48,095 nt of DNA from Roseospira navarrensis (GCF_009601025.1 NZ_WIVE01000034.1:1-48095); one strand, 5' to 3'. Counted from the first letter of the stretch, positions 17,410 to 26,809 are shown. The notes: a model not told the origin generated them from the sequence alone. Numbers and translations: made by a program.

Positions 17410-18899
17410 GCGAGGCAGAAAAGGCTCAAGGCGCCGCGGCCGAAACGGCGGTTGCCGATGCTCCCAGCCTGCTGGATCAGGCCATCGCGGCCACCAAGCA
17501 GACCGAGCCCGACCGTGCGCAGGAACTCATCAAGACCCTGACCGAGCAGGCCCTGAAGGGCACGGTCCAGTTCTCGCGCAACCTGACGCAGACCTTCAAC
17601 GAGGCCATCGCCGCCATCGACCAGCAGCTCTCGGAGCAGTTGGCGGCGATCATGCACCATGACAAGTTTCGCCAGCTCGAAGGCGCGTGGCGCGGTCTGC
17701 ACTACATGGTGATGAACACCGAGACCTCGAACAACCTGAAGATCCGCGTGCTGAACGCCACCAAGCGCGAACTGCACAAGGATCTGACCCGGGCGGTCGA
17801 GTTCGATCAGAGCGGCCTGTTCAAGAAGATCTACGAGAACGAGTTCGGCACCCCGGGCGGCGAGCCCTACGGCGCCCTGGTCGGTGACTTCGAGTTCACC
17901 AACCACCCGGAGGACCAGGAGCTTCTGTCCGGCCTGTCCAGCGTGGCGGCGGCGTCGTTCGCGCCGCTGATCTCGGCGGCCTCGCCCGAACTGTTCGGCA
18001 TGAACGACTTCACCGAACTGTCCAAGCCGCGCGATCTGGCCAAGATCTTCGACACGTCCGAGTATGGCAAGTGGCGGGGCTTCCGCGACAGCGAGGACAG
18101 CCGCTTCGTCACCCTGACCATGCCGCGCGTGCTGGCCCGCCTGCCCTATGGCAAAGCGACCAAGACCATCGAGGAGTTCGACTACGAGGAAGCGCCGTAC
18201 AATCCGGATGGCTCGGCCCGGCAGATGGACCATGAGCACTATTGCTGGATGAACTCCGCCTATGCCATGGCGGTGCGCATGACCAGCGCGTTCTCCAGCT
18301 ACGGCTGGTGCACCGCCATCCGCGGCGCCGAGGGCGGCGGCAAGGTCGAGGGCCTGCCGACGCACAACTTCATCAGCGACGACGGCGACACCGACACCCA
18401 GTGCCCGACCGAAGTGGGCATCACCGACCGGCGCGAGGCGGAGCTGTCCAAGCTGGGCTTCCTGCCGCTGTGTCACTACAAGAACACGGACTACGCGGTG
18501 TTCTTCGGGGCGCAGACCACGCAGAAGCCGAAGAAGTACGACCGGCCGGAGGCGACGGCCAACGCCGCCATCTCCGCCCGCCTGCCGTACATCATGGCCA
18601 CGTCCCGGTTCGCCCACTACCTCAAGGTGATGGCGCGCGACAAGATCGGCTCGTTCATGGAGGCCCCGGACTGCGAGGCCTGGCTGAACCGCTGGATCAT
18701 GAACTACGTCAACGCCAAGGAGGGCGCGGACCAGGAGCTGCGCGCCATGTATCCGCTGCGCGAGGCGGCGGTGCAGGTGCGCGAGATCCCGGGCCAGCCG
18801 GGGTCCTACAACGCCGTGGCCTACCTGCGTCCGTGGCTGCAGATGGAAGAGCTGACCACGTCCATGCGGCTGGTCGCGCGCATTCCGAAGCAGGCGTGA
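17406..18899 (+). CDS. tssC: T6SS sheath large subunit TssC (VipB)
   Basis: A 497-residue sheath protein of usual length. Family motifs: [26 protein letters not shown], the [10 protein letters not shown] segment, [28 protein letters not shown], and the end [19 protein letters not shown]. Co-assembles with TssB into the sheath around the Hcp tube; translationally coupled to tssB. A strong hairpin follows within 10 bases of the stop. Confidence 0.96.
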   Translation: MSEAEKAQGAAAETAVADAPSLLDQAIAATKQTEPDRAQELIKTLTEQALKGTVQFSRNLTQTFNEAIAAIDQQLSEQLAAIMHHDKFRQLEGAWRGLHYMVMNTETSNNLKIRVLNATKRELHKDLTRAVEFDQSGLFKKIYENEFGTPGGEPYGALVGDFEFTNHPEDQELLSGLSSVAAASFAPLISAASPELFGMNDFTELSKPRDLAKIFDTSEYGKWRGFRDSEDSRFVTLTMPRVLARLPYGKATKTIEEFDYEEAPYNPDGSARQMDHEHYCWMNSAYAMAVRMTSAFSSYGWCTAIRGAEGGGKVEGLPTHNFISDDGDTDTQCPTEVGITDRREAELSKLGFLPLCHYKNTDYAVFFGAQTTQKPKKYDRPEATANAAISARLPYIMATSRFAHYLKVMARDKIGSFMEAPDCEAWLNRWIMNYVNAKEGADQELRAMYPLREAAVQVREIPGQPGSYNAVAYLRPWLQMEELTTSMRLVARIPKQA

Positions 18900-18907
18900 T
18901 CCGGATC

Positions 18908-18939
18908 GGCGCTGAACCGGGCGAGCCCGGTTCAGCGCC
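18908..18939 (+). terminator. Strong hairpin after tssC without T-tract
   Basis: GGCGCTGAACCGGG, CGAG, CCCGGTTCAGCGCC: a perfect 14-bp stem with a 4-base loop starting nine bases after the tssC stop. There is no T-run. It could stop part of the transcription or protect the 3' end of the tssBC message so that sheath subunits are made in excess of downstream components. Confidence 0.55.
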
Positions 18940-19077
18940 TCGGGCGCGTCGCGGCGCGGGCGCCGTCGCGCGACAGACCGCGCATCGGCCCTGCCAGGCC
19001 CCCGGGCCGCCGAACCTGTCGCGGCCCCGGGCGCGTCATGACCCGCCTGGTTCACCCCAGTTCGGAGAGGTCCCGAC

Positions 19078-20670
19078 GTGACATCCGACACCGACGACGC
19101 GACACTCCTGGTCACGCCCCGTCGGGCGGCGCCCCAGGGTGCGGCCGTGGCGTCGGCGCGGGTCCGCGCCGGGCTGTCGGGCGTCGTGTCCGGGCGGGCC
19201 GCTCGGGCCGCTCGGGCCGGGGACGGGGAGCCGCATCCGGAGGCCCTGTCCCGCTTCCTCGCCCTGGAGCGGTGGGACCTGGCTCTGCTGGCCTGGGTCG
19301 GCACCGAGCGGGCGTCGCTGCTCGACCGGGACCGGCTGCTCGCCGGCATCGACCGGGATATCGCCATCATCGACCGGCTGCTGTCCGCCCAGACGAACGC
19401 CATCCTGCATCATCCGCGCGTCCAGAAGCTGGAATCCACGTGGCGCGGCCTGCGCTATCTGGTGGACTCCACCGAGGGCGACGACCTGGTGCGGATCCGC
19501 GTTCTCGACCTGAGCTGGGCCGATCTGTGCCGGGACCTGGAACGGGCGCTGGAGTTCGACCAGAGCCAGATGTTCCAGAAGATCTACGAGGACGAGTTCG
19601 GCACCCCGGGCGGCGAGCCCTATGGGCTGCTGCTGGCCGACTACGCCGTGCAGCACCGGGCGGACCGCCACCACCGCACCGACGACGTGGCCGCGCTGAA
19701 GACCATGTCGGGGGTCTGCGCCGCCGCCTTCGCGCCCATGGTGATCGGCTGCACGCCCGCCCTGCTGGGGCTGGACACCTTCGGCGAGCTGACGGCGCCG
19801 ATCCGGCTGGCCGGCCTGTTCGACGGCCCCGAGTACGCCCGCTGGCGCTCGCTGCGCAGTTCGGAGGACAGCCGCTTCCTGGCCGTCGCCCTGCCCCGGA
19901 CCCTGATGCGCGACGCCCATGAGGACGACGGCAGCGGCGCGCAGCCCTTCCGCTACGCCGAGGACGTCTCGGCCCCCGACGCCTCGGCCTGGCTGTGGGC
20001 GTCGCCGGTGTACGCCTTCGGCCGCGTGGCCGTGCGCGCCTTCATCGAGAGCCGCTGGTTCGGCACCATCCGGGGCGCGCGCCGCAACGAGTTGGGCGGC
20101 GGTCTGGTCGAGGACCTGCCGGCGCCGGACTACGGCACCGACCGCCCGGGGCTCGCCTACCGCATCCCGGTGTCGGTGGCCATGCCCGAGATCCGCGAAA
20201 GCGAACTGGCCGAGGTGGGCCTGATGCCGCTGTCCGCGCACCAGCACACCCCGTTCGCCGTGTTCCGCGCCGTCGGCTCGATCCAGGCGCCCAGGCGCTA
20301 CGACCGCCAGGAGGCGAACATCAACGCCCGCCTGTCGGCCATGCTGCACTATGTGCTGTGCGTCTCCCGCTTCGCCCATCTGCTCAAGGTGATGGTGCGC
20401 GACAAGGTGGGCTCCTTCGCCAGCCCGGAGGAGTGCGAGCTGTACCTGCACAACAAGCTGATCCAGTACGTGCAGAGCCGGGCCACCGCCTCGTTCATCG
20501 AGAAGGCCAAGCGGCCCCTGCGCGAGGCGTCGGTGTCGGTGCGGGAACTGCCGGGGCGACCCGGCGTCTATTCCTGCACGTGTCACCTCGTGCCCCATTT
20601 CCAGATCGACCAGGTGTTCAGCAGCTTCCGGCTGGAGCTGGACACGACACCGCTGCGCACCGGCTCCTGA
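19078..20670 (+). CDS. Second TssC-family protein (ImpD type)
   Basis: A 530-residue TssC paralogue. The first ~50 residues are a divergent Ala/Arg-rich extension. The core keeps [58 protein letters not shown] and LMPLSAHQHTPFAVF, but the [10 protein letters not shown] segment of TssC is lost (PRTLMRDAHEDDG). In Imp-type clusters of Rhizobiales a second TssC-like gene (ImpD) follows ImpC, which fits here. It probably has a special sheath or baseplate position rather than being a spare. GTG start at 19078 with a GGAGAGG-like site upstream; 178 bp after tssC. Much diverged from tssC, so not a recent duplication. Confidence 0.88.
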   Translation: MTSDTDDATLLVTPRRAAPQGAAVASARVRAGLSGVVSGRAARAARAGDGEPHPEALSRFLALERWDLALLAWVGTERASLLDRDRLLAGIDRDIAIIDRLLSAQTNAILHHPRVQKLESTWRGLRYLVDSTEGDDLVRIRVLDLSWADLCRDLERALEFDQSQMFQKIYEDEFGTPGGEPYGLLLADYAVQHRADRHHRTDDVAALKTMSGVCAAAFAPMVIGCTPALLGLDTFGELTAPIRLAGLFDGPEYARWRSLRSSEDSRFLAVALPRTLMRDAHEDDGSGAQPFRYAEDVSAPDASAWLWASPVYAFGRVAVRAFIESRWFGTIRGARRNELGGGLVEDLPAPDYGTDRPGLAYRIPVSVAMPEIRESELAEVGLMPLSAHQHTPFAVFRAVGSIQAPRRYDRQEANINARLSAMLHYVLCVSRFAHLLKVMVRDKVGSFASPEECELYLHNKLIQYVQSRATASFIEKAKRPLREASVSVRELPGRPGVYSCTCHLVPHFQIDQVFSSFRLELDTTPLRTGS

Positions 20671-20722
20671 CGGGCCCGGCCGCGCTCACCAAATCCGTCC
20701 CGCGAGAGGGGGAGAGCCAAGC

Positions 20723-21550
20723 ATGAGTGCCAGCACCGCCACGGAACTGTTCCAGTCCGGCGACCTCGACGGCGCCGTCGCGGCCCTGACGGCCGCCGTC
20801 AAGGCCAACCCCACCGACGTGCAGGCGCGCGCCCGGCTGGCCGAGATGCTGTGTTTCACCGGCGACATCGACCGCGCCGACAAGATGATGGAGGTCGTCT
20901 CCAAGCAGGACGAGGAGCACGCGGTCGGGATCGCCCTGTTCCGCCGGGTGATGCGCGGCGCCATCCAGCGCGACCAGGTGTTCCGCGAGGGGCGCGCGCC
21001 CGAGTTCATCGGCGAGCCCTCGCCCTGCCTGCAGGCCCACCTGCGCGCGCTGACCGCCCTGCGCGAGGGCGACATGGCTGGCGTGCGCGCCGCCCTGGCC
21101 GACGCCGAAGAGGCGCGGACCGGCGTGTCCGGCACCGCCGACGGCACGGCGTTTTCCGACCTGCGCGACCTGGACGACCTGACCGCCAATGTGCTGGAGG
21201 TCATCGCCGCCAACGGCAACTACTACTGGATCGGCTTCGAACGACTGGTCAGTCTGGAGTTCCACTCGCCGGAGCGCCCGCGTGATCTGATCTGGCGGCG
21301 GGCCTCCATCGAGGTCGCCGACGGACCGGAGGGCGAGGTCTTCATCCCGGCGCTGTACATGCCGCCGCCGGGCGAGACCGTGCGGCCCGATCACCGCCTC
21401 GGCCGGGTGACGGAATGGGTCGGCGACGAGGAGGCCGGCCCCGTCCTCGGCATCGGCCAGCGCTGCTGGCTGGTGGGCGAGACGGACCAGCCCATCATGG
21501 GCCTGGGCACGCTCAGCCTGCCGGACAACGCGCCGGCGTCGGAGGACTGA
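20723..21550 (+). CDS. tagJ: T6SS accessory protein TagJ (ImpE family)
   Basis: A 275-residue soluble protein. The N-terminal third is a TPR-like helical repeat (LFQSGDLDGAVAALTAAVKA, RARLAEMLCFTGDIDRADKM); the C-terminal part carries ANGNYYWIGFERL, RPRDLIWRRASIEV and VFIPALYMPPP, the ImpE signature. TagJ-type proteins bind TssB and are thought to help sheath handling. The start follows a GGGGGAG site. Lies between the second tssC and tssE, the usual ImpE place. Confidence 0.9.
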   Translation: MSASTATELFQSGDLDGAVAALTAAVKANPTDVQARARLAEMLCFTGDIDRADKMMEVVSKQDEEHAVGIALFRRVMRGAIQRDQVFREGRAPEFIGEPSPCLQAHLRALTALREGDMAGVRAALADAEEARTGVSGTADGTAFSDLRDLDDLTANVLEVIAANGNYYWIGFERLVSLEFHSPERPRDLIWRRASIEVADGPEGEVFIPALYMPPPGETVRPDHRLGRVTEWVGDEEAGPVLGIGQRCWLVGETDQPIMGLGTLSLPDNAPASED

Positions 21551-21557
21551 CCCCGCC

Positions 21558-22061
21558 ATGGCCGCCTACGGTGCGCTCAAGCAACCCCCCATGCCGTCGC
21601 TGATCGATCGGTTGCGCGATGACGAGGCCATCGACGGCCTGACCGGACCGAACGCCTCGGTCTCGCGGCAGGTGGAGTCGCTGCGGCGCGCCGTGCGGCG
21701 CGATCTGGAAGCCCTGCTGAACACCCGGCACCGCTGCATCTCCCCGCCGGCGGATCTGGACGAAGTGCGGCTGTCGGTGGTGGACTACGGCATTCCGGAC
21801 TTCACCGGCGAGGACATGGCCGCGCCCGAGCACCGCGAGGGCCTGCGCAAGGCGGTGGAGGACGCCATCCGGCGCTTCGAACCCCGCTTTCTGCAGGCCG
21901 CGGTGAGCATCGTGGGCGATCTGGACCCGGACGACCGCCGCCTGTGCTTCCGCATCGAGGCCCTGATGCGCGCCTATCCCTCGCCCGAACCCGTGGTGTT
22001 CGACAGCTTCATGGACCCCGTCACCCGCGACATGGAGGTACGCTCCAGCGACCATGGTTGA
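21558..22061 (+). CDS. tssE: T6SS baseplate protein TssE (gp25-like)
   Basis: A 167-residue protein of the gp25-like lysozyme-fold family, a baseplate wedge component. It has PSLIDRLRDDEA, RDLEALLNTRHR, LSVVDYGIPDFTG, and the EPRFL-type segment RRFEPRFLQAAVS. The start overlaps nothing and follows tagJ by seven bases; GGAGGA lies upstream within tagJ. Its end overlaps the tssF start by 8 bp. Confidence 0.93.
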   Translation: MAAYGALKQPPMPSLIDRLRDDEAIDGLTGPNASVSRQVESLRRAVRRDLEALLNTRHRCISPPADLDEVRLSVVDYGIPDFTGEDMAAPEHREGLRKAVEDAIRRFEPRFLQAAVSIVGDLDPDDRRLCFRIEALMRAYPSPEPVVFDSFMDPVTRDMEVRSSDHG

Positions 22062-23880
22062 CGACCTTCTGCCGCATTACCAATCCGAACTGACCGCGAT
22101 CCGGCGTCTGGCCGGCGCGTTCGCCGCCGCCAATCCCAAGATCGCCGGCCGCCTGCGGCTGTCCGAGACGGTGGCCGAGGATCCACACGTCGCCCGCCTG
22201 ATCGAGAGCTTCGCGTTCCTGACCGGGCGCATCCGGCTGAAGCTGGACGACACCTTCCCGGAGCTGACGGACGCCCTGCTGGGCGTACTCTACCCGCACT
22301 ATCTGGCCCCGGTGCCCTCGATGGCGGTGGTGGGCATGACCTGCCAGCCGGACCTTTCGGGCGGCTATACCGTGCCCCGGGGGACGGAGATCGACACCAG
22401 CCCGTCCCACGGCGAGCCCTGCCGCTTCCGCACCGGGTTCGACACCACGCTGTGGCCGGTAAGGCTGGAGAAGGCGGCCCTGGCCTCGCGTCCGTTCCAG
22501 GCGCCGAACAACCCGCGCGCCAGCAAGGCCGTGGCCTGCCTGCGGCTGACGTTCAAGTGCCTGCAGGCCGACCAGACGGTCTCGAACCTGGGCCTGGACC
22601 GGCTGCGGCTGTTCCTGCAGGGCCCGCCGCACGAGGCCTATCCGCTCTATGAACTGCTCATGAACAACGCGGTCTCGGTGGCGCTGGCGGACACGCCGGA
22701 GGACCGCCACCCGGTGATCGTGGGGCCGGAGACGATCAAGCCCGTGGGCTTCGCCGAGGACGAGGGCCTGCTGCCCTGGTCGGCGCGCTCGGCCCCGGGC
22801 TACCGTCTGCTCAGCGAGTTCTTCGCCTTCCCCGAGAAGTTCCTGTTCGTGGACCTGTGCGGCCTGGACGCCAAGGTCATGCTGGAGGCCGGCAACACCC
22901 TGGAGGTGTTCGTCTACCTGGACCGGACCTTCAGCGAGTTGGAGCGCACCGTTTCCGCCGCCAGTTTCGCCCTGGGGTGCACGCCGGTGGTCAACCTGCT
23001 GCGTCAGCGCGCCGAGCCCATCGAGATCACCCAGACGGTGCCGGATTACCGGGTCATTCCCGATGCCCGCCGGCCCAAGGGCCTGGAGGTCTACCGGGTC
23101 GAACGGGTGCTGGCCACCTCGCCGGAGGACGAGACGGTGGAGGTCCGCCCGTTCTACGGCGTCTCGCACGGGGCGGGGGATCCCGACGACGGGCGGCCCT
23201 GGTACTGGATGGCCGACCGCCGTCCCGGCGCCACCGACGACACCGGCACCGAGGTCTATCTGGGCCTTGCGGACCTGGACTTCGAGCGCGCCAACCGCGA
23301 CGGCTGGGTGCTGTCGGTGGACACCCTGTGCATCAACCGGGACCTGCCGAACCAGTTGCCGTTCGGCGGCGGCAACCCGCGCATGGCGCTCAACGAGGCC
23401 TCGGCGGCGGTCACCGGCGTGACCGCGCTGACCCCGCCCACCCGCACCCTACGCCCGGCGGGCGGTCCGGGGGGGCGCTGGCGGCTGGTCTCGCACCTGG
23501 CGCTCAATCACCTGTCGCTGACCGGCGGGGACGAGGCGGTGCAGGCCCTGCGGGAGATCCTGACGCTCTACGATGTGCGCGGCGCCGCCGAGACCCGCGC
23601 GCTGATCGAGAGCATCGTGGGGCTGTCCACCACCCAGGGCGTGGCCCGCACCCATGCCCGCGTCGGCGCGGCCATGGCGCGCGGCCTCGATGTGTCGCTG
23701 GAGCTGGACGAGCGCGCCATCCCGGCCACCGGCTCGTTCCTGTTCGCCAGCGTGATCGACCACTTCCTGGGGCTGTACGTGTCCATCAATTCGTTCACGC
23801 GGCTGTCCGTCTCGGTGCGCGGCCGGCCCGGCGTGCTGCGCCGCTTCGCGCCCCGTTCCGGCACGCGGGTGATGCTGTGA
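22054..23880 (+). CDS. tssF: T6SS baseplate protein TssF (VasA/ImpG)
   Basis: A 608-residue baseplate wedge protein of standard length. Features: LLPHYQSELTAIRRLAGAFA at the start, HYLAPVPSMAVV, PRGTEIDTSP, LLSEFFAFPEKFLFVDL, LPFGGGNPRMALN, LNHLSLTGGDEAVQALREIL, and the end ASVIDHFLGLYVSINSFTR. Overlaps tssE and tssG, a compact baseplate block. Confidence 0.95.
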   Translation: MVDDLLPHYQSELTAIRRLAGAFAAANPKIAGRLRLSETVAEDPHVARLIESFAFLTGRIRLKLDDTFPELTDALLGVLYPHYLAPVPSMAVVGMTCQPDLSGGYTVPRGTEIDTSPSHGEPCRFRTGFDTTLWPVRLEKAALASRPFQAPNNPRASKAVACLRLTFKCLQADQTVSNLGLDRLRLFLQGPPHEAYPLYELLMNNAVSVALADTPEDRHPVIVGPETIKPVGFAEDEGLLPWSARSAPGYRLLSEFFAFPEKFLFVDLCGLDAKVMLEAGNTLEVFVYLDRTFSELERTVSAASFALGCTPVVNLLRQRAEPIEITQTVPDYRVIPDARRPKGLEVYRVERVLATSPEDETVEVRPFYGVSHGAGDPDDGRPWYWMADRRPGATDDTGTEVYLGLADLDFERANRDGWVLSVDTLCINRDLPNQLPFGGGNPRMALNEASAAVTGVTALTPPTRTLRPAGGPGGRWRLVSHLALNHLSLTGGDEAVQALREILTLYDVRGAAETRALIESIVGLSTTQGVARTHARVGAAMARGLDVSLELDERAIPATGSFLFASVIDHFLGLYVSINSFTRLSVSVRGRPGVLRRFAPRSGTRVML

Positions 23881-24956
23881 GCACGGACGGTCCGGACGAC
23901 CGCCGGGGGGTGATGGGGCGGCTGCAGGCCGAGCCCCACCGCTTTACCTTCGTTCAGGCGGTGCGTCTGCACCAGCGCGAGGCCCGGCGCGCGGGCTCCG
24001 GCCGCTCCGTGGGCGGGGATGCGCCCCCGGGCGAGGAGGCGGTGCGGCTGCGCGCCCATCAGGCGCTGGGCTTCCAGCCCGGGCAGGTGGCGCCACCCCG
24101 CCGCCGCGACACCGCCGAGGACGGCATCCCCCGCATCGCCGCCACGTTCCTGGGCCTGACCGGCCCGAACGGCGCTCTGCCCCAGCACTACACCGAAATG
24201 GTCATGCAGCGCGCGCGCGAGCATGACACGGGCATGCGGGATTTCTTCGATCTCTTCAATCACCGCCTGCTGTCGCTGTTCTGGCGGGCCATGGCCAAAT
24301 ACCGCCTGGACCTGTCCTACGAGCTGCACCCGGAGAACGGCGATCTGGACGCCGTGACCCAGGCGCTGATGTCCCTGGTCGGGCTCGGCCTGCCCGGCCT
24401 GACGGACCGGCTGCCCGTGGACGACGAGCGGATCGTCTACTACGGCGGCCACTTCAGCCGCCGTCCTCCCACGGCGGCCGCGCTGGAACAGATGCTGGGC
24501 GATTATTTCGGCCGGCCGATCACCGTGCAGCAGTTCCACGGCCGCTGGCTGTTCCTGCCGCCCGAGGAACAGAGCCGCCTGGGCGCGCCTCAGGGCAGCC
24601 GGCTGGGGGTGGACACGGTTGCGGGCAGCCGGGTGTGGGATGTGCAGGGCAGCGTCCGTCTGCGCATCGGCCCGGTGGACTGGGAGGGCTTCCGGCGCTT
24701 CCAGCCGGACGGCCCGGACCTGCAGCGGCTGGCGTCGCTGGCCCGGCTCCATCTGGGGCCGGAGTTCGCCTTTGACGTGCAGGTGGTGCTGGCGCGCGAG
24801 GCCGTGCCCCGCCTGCGCATGCCCCGCGCCGGGGAGTCCGCCGAGGGCGCGCCGCGCCTGGGCTGGAACGCCTGGCTGACGCATGAGACGCCGCGTCGGG
24901 ACGCCGAGGAGGCCGTGTTCCTGATTCGCGACCTGGACGCCGGGCCGCTGTCATGA
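23877..24956 (+). CDS. tssG: T6SS baseplate protein TssG (VasB/ImpH)
   Basis: A 359-residue TssG. Family features: PHRFTFVQAVRLHQ, AATFLGLTGPNGALPQHYTE, MRDFFDLFNHRLLSLFWRAM, YYGGHFSRRPP, and GPVDWEGFRRFQPDG. The GTG at 23877 overlaps the tssF stop (GTGA) and is the only sensible start in this frame, which otherwise runs far upstream as a shadow of tssF. TssF and TssG form a complex in the baseplate. The stop overlaps the next gene, a sugar kinase, by ATGA. Confidence 0.93.
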   Translation: MSTDGPDDRRGVMGRLQAEPHRFTFVQAVRLHQREARRAGSGRSVGGDAPPGEEAVRLRAHQALGFQPGQVAPPRRRDTAEDGIPRIAATFLGLTGPNGALPQHYTEMVMQRAREHDTGMRDFFDLFNHRLLSLFWRAMAKYRLDLSYELHPENGDLDAVTQALMSLVGLGLPGLTDRLPVDDERIVYYGGHFSRRPPTAAALEQMLGDYFGRPITVQQFHGRWLFLPPEEQSRLGAPQGSRLGVDTVAGSRVWDVQGSVRLRIGPVDWEGFRRFQPDGPDLQRLASLARLHLGPEFAFDVQVVLAREAVPRLRMPRAGESAEGAPRLGWNAWLTHETPRRDAEEAVFLIRDLDAGPLS

Positions 24957-25885
24957 GCCGCCTGATCGTCATCGACTGGGGCACGACCCAGTTCCGCGCC
25001 TGGCTGGTGGAGCGGGAGAGCGGGGCCGTGCTCGACACCATCCCGTCCGGGCCGGGTCTGCGGGCCATGGCCGGGCGCGACTTCCCCGAGCACGCCCGGG
25101 CGGTGCTGGCGCCGTGGCGGGCGGAAAACGGCGAAGGGACCCCGCCCGTGCTGATGGCGGGGATGGTCGGCGCGCCCTCGGGCTGGCGCAAGGCCGGGCA
25201 GCCGCCGCTGCCGGTGGGGTCCGCCGACCTGGCCGCCGGGCTGGTCGAGGCCACCGGCCTGCCGGGCGCCTGGATCGTGCCCGGCGTGCATGCCCGGGGC
25301 GCGGGCGGCCATGTGGATGTGATGCGCGGCGAAGAGGTCCAGGTATTGGGCGCCCTGGCGCTGCTGGGGCGGTCGGACGGGCGGTTCTGCCTGCCGGGGA
25401 CCCATTCCAAGTGGGCCCGGGCGGAGGGCGGCCGGCTGACCGCGTTTACGACGTTCATGACGGGTGAGGTGCGGGCGGTGCTGCTGGGGCACTCGATCCT
25501 GGGCGAGCCGGCCGCGCCGGATGCGCCGTTCGACCCGGCCGCCTTCGATCAGGGGGTGGCCCAGGCCGAGGGGCCGGAAGGGCCGCTGCACCACCTGTTC
25601 TCGTCGCGCGGGCGGTTCCTGTACGGCGAACTGGGGGCCGAGGGGATCGCGAGTTTTCTGTCGGGCGTGCTGATCGGGGCCGAACTGGATGGCGCGCTGG
25701 CGGGCGAGACGCCCGCCGGGCCGGTGATCCTGGTGGGCGGCGCGGCCCTGCGCGCGCCCTACACCCGGGCCATGGAGGCGCGCGGTGTGACGGTCGAATG
25801 GGTGCCCGCCGACGCCGCCACCCGCGCCGGGGTGATGGCGGTGGCCAACGCCCGGGACACGGCGGCGCGGCCCCACGGTTCTTGA
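24953..25885 (+). CDS. dgoK: 2-dehydro-3-deoxygalactonokinase-like kinase (DgoK)
   Basis: A 310-residue sugar kinase of the DgoK family: IDWGTTQFRAWLV phosphate-binding start, AGMVGAPSGWRKA, MRGEEVQVLGALAL, CLPGTHSKWAR, FTTFMTGEVRAVL, and the C-terminal glycine strand VILVGGAALRAPYTRAM. DgoK phosphorylates 2-keto-3-deoxygalactonate in the De Ley-Doudoroff route, normally beside dgoA. Here it overlaps tssG by 4 bp and no galactonate genes are visible. It may simply read through from the T6SS operon or have acquired another role. The fha-type gene expected at this place in Imp-type clusters is missing. Confidence 0.85.
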   Translation: MSRLIVIDWGTTQFRAWLVERESGAVLDTIPSGPGLRAMAGRDFPEHARAVLAPWRAENGEGTPPVLMAGMVGAPSGWRKAGQPPLPVGSADLAAGLVEATGLPGAWIVPGVHARGAGGHVDVMRGEEVQVLGALALLGRSDGRFCLPGTHSKWARAEGGRLTAFTTFMTGEVRAVLLGHSILGEPAAPDAPFDPAAFDQGVAQAEGPEGPLHHLFSSRGRFLYGELGAEGIASFLSGVLIGAELDGALAGETPAGPVILVGGAALRAPYTRAMEARGVTVEWVPADAATRAGVMAVANARDTAARPHGS

Positions 25886-26205
25886 AAACGAAAGGCCCCA
25901 CCATACGTCAGTGTTTGTTCGGCGCCGGGCGCTGGGTCGTCGTTGGATCGGTGCGGCGGCCGCCGGGGGCGGTTGCGGTGCCCCGCGCCTTGAGATCGCG
26001 CTTGAGAGTTGTCATTGTTTCGGGCGCGTTCGCTGTTCAGGATGTGTCCTCCCGACGATCGCCCGAACGATCGCGGGTGTGCCGACCGTGACCCGTCCCG
26101 GCGCGGTCGGTCCTTGTCGCGCGGGTCGGTCGATCCGCGCGGATCGTCTGTCCAACACGCGTTCCATCCAACCATCCACCGTTCCATCCAAGGGAGTTGC
26201 CGCTC
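25886..26205. other. Intergenic gap, dgoK to cytochrome c'
   Basis: No gene. The 12-mer CGTTCCATCCAA occurs at 26160-26171 and again at 26180-26191, just before the AGGGAG ribosome binding site of the cytochrome gene; the copies could be an operator or a slippage product. No clear terminator after dgoK. Confidence 0.5.
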
Positions 26206-26661
26206 ATGAACAAGGTTCTGACCGCCGCCACCGCCGCCCTGATGATCGCCGGCGTTTCGGCCACGCCGGCCCTCGCCGACGACGGTGAGGCCGCCGTGCA
26301 GCACCGCAAGGACGTGATGACCATCGCCGGCGCCAGCATGGGCGCGCTCGGCTGCTTCATGAAGGGCGAGTGCGCCCTGGAGGGTGGGGTCCTCGCGCGC
26401 GCCGCCAAGTCCATCGCCTTCGCCGGTGAACTGGCCGTGGACGCGTTCGAGGAGGACACCCGCGAGTCCATGGCGGACACCACCGCGCTGCCCGCCATCT
26501 GGGAGAACTGGGACACCTTCGAGGGCGGCCTGAACGCCATGACCGAGGCCGCCGATGAACTGGCCGTGGCCGCCGCCGAAGCGGACAAGGCCGCCATGGG
26601 TCCGCTGATGCAGAAGCTGGGCGGCACCTGCAAGGACTGCCACGACAACTTCCGCGAATAG
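26206..26661 (+). CDS. Cytochrome c' family protein
   Basis: A 151-residue exported heme protein. Signal peptide ends near TPALA-DDGE; the mature part is a four-helix bundle pattern with the heme motif C142-K-D-C145-H146 close to the C-terminus, as in cytochrome c' and related cyt c556. Residues upstream (VQHRKDVMTIAGASMGALG) match the first helix of the family, the Met or nearby residue being the usual sixth-ligand region. In purple bacteria these periplasmic proteins bind NO or serve electron transfer. ATG at 26206 is nine bases after AGGGAG. It stands alone and ends in a hairpin. Confidence 0.88.
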   Translation: MNKVLTAATAALMIAGVSATPALADDGEAAVQHRKDVMTIAGASMGALGCFMKGECALEGGVLARAAKSIAFAGELAVDAFEEDTRESMADTTALPAIWENWDTFEGGLNAMTEAADELAVAAAEADKAAMGPLMQKLGGTCKDCHDNFRE

Positions 26662-26682
26662 GCCGCGGGGTCCGCGGCTGAT

Positions 26683-26716
26683 CGGCCATGAAACGGACGC
26701 CTCCGTTTCATGGTCG
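26683..26716 (+). terminator. Hairpin after the cytochrome c' gene
   Basis: CCATGAAACGGA, CGCC, TCCGTTTCATGG (26686-26697 with 26702-26713), extended by further pairs, 20 bases after the stop. No T-run follows directly, but AT-rich DNA begins about 20 bases later. Confidence 0.55.
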
Positions 26717-26809
26717 GCGCCGCTGCGACGCGGTCCGAAATAAAAAATTGGATACAATACCTGATTATTATCGGTAGTCTTTTCGAAAATAAAAACATGT
26801 TGCGCGAGC

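Noticed and set aside
17406-20670. Assembly duplication of tssC
   Set aside because: The two proteins differ along their whole length and have different N-termini; the gap between them has its own hairpin.
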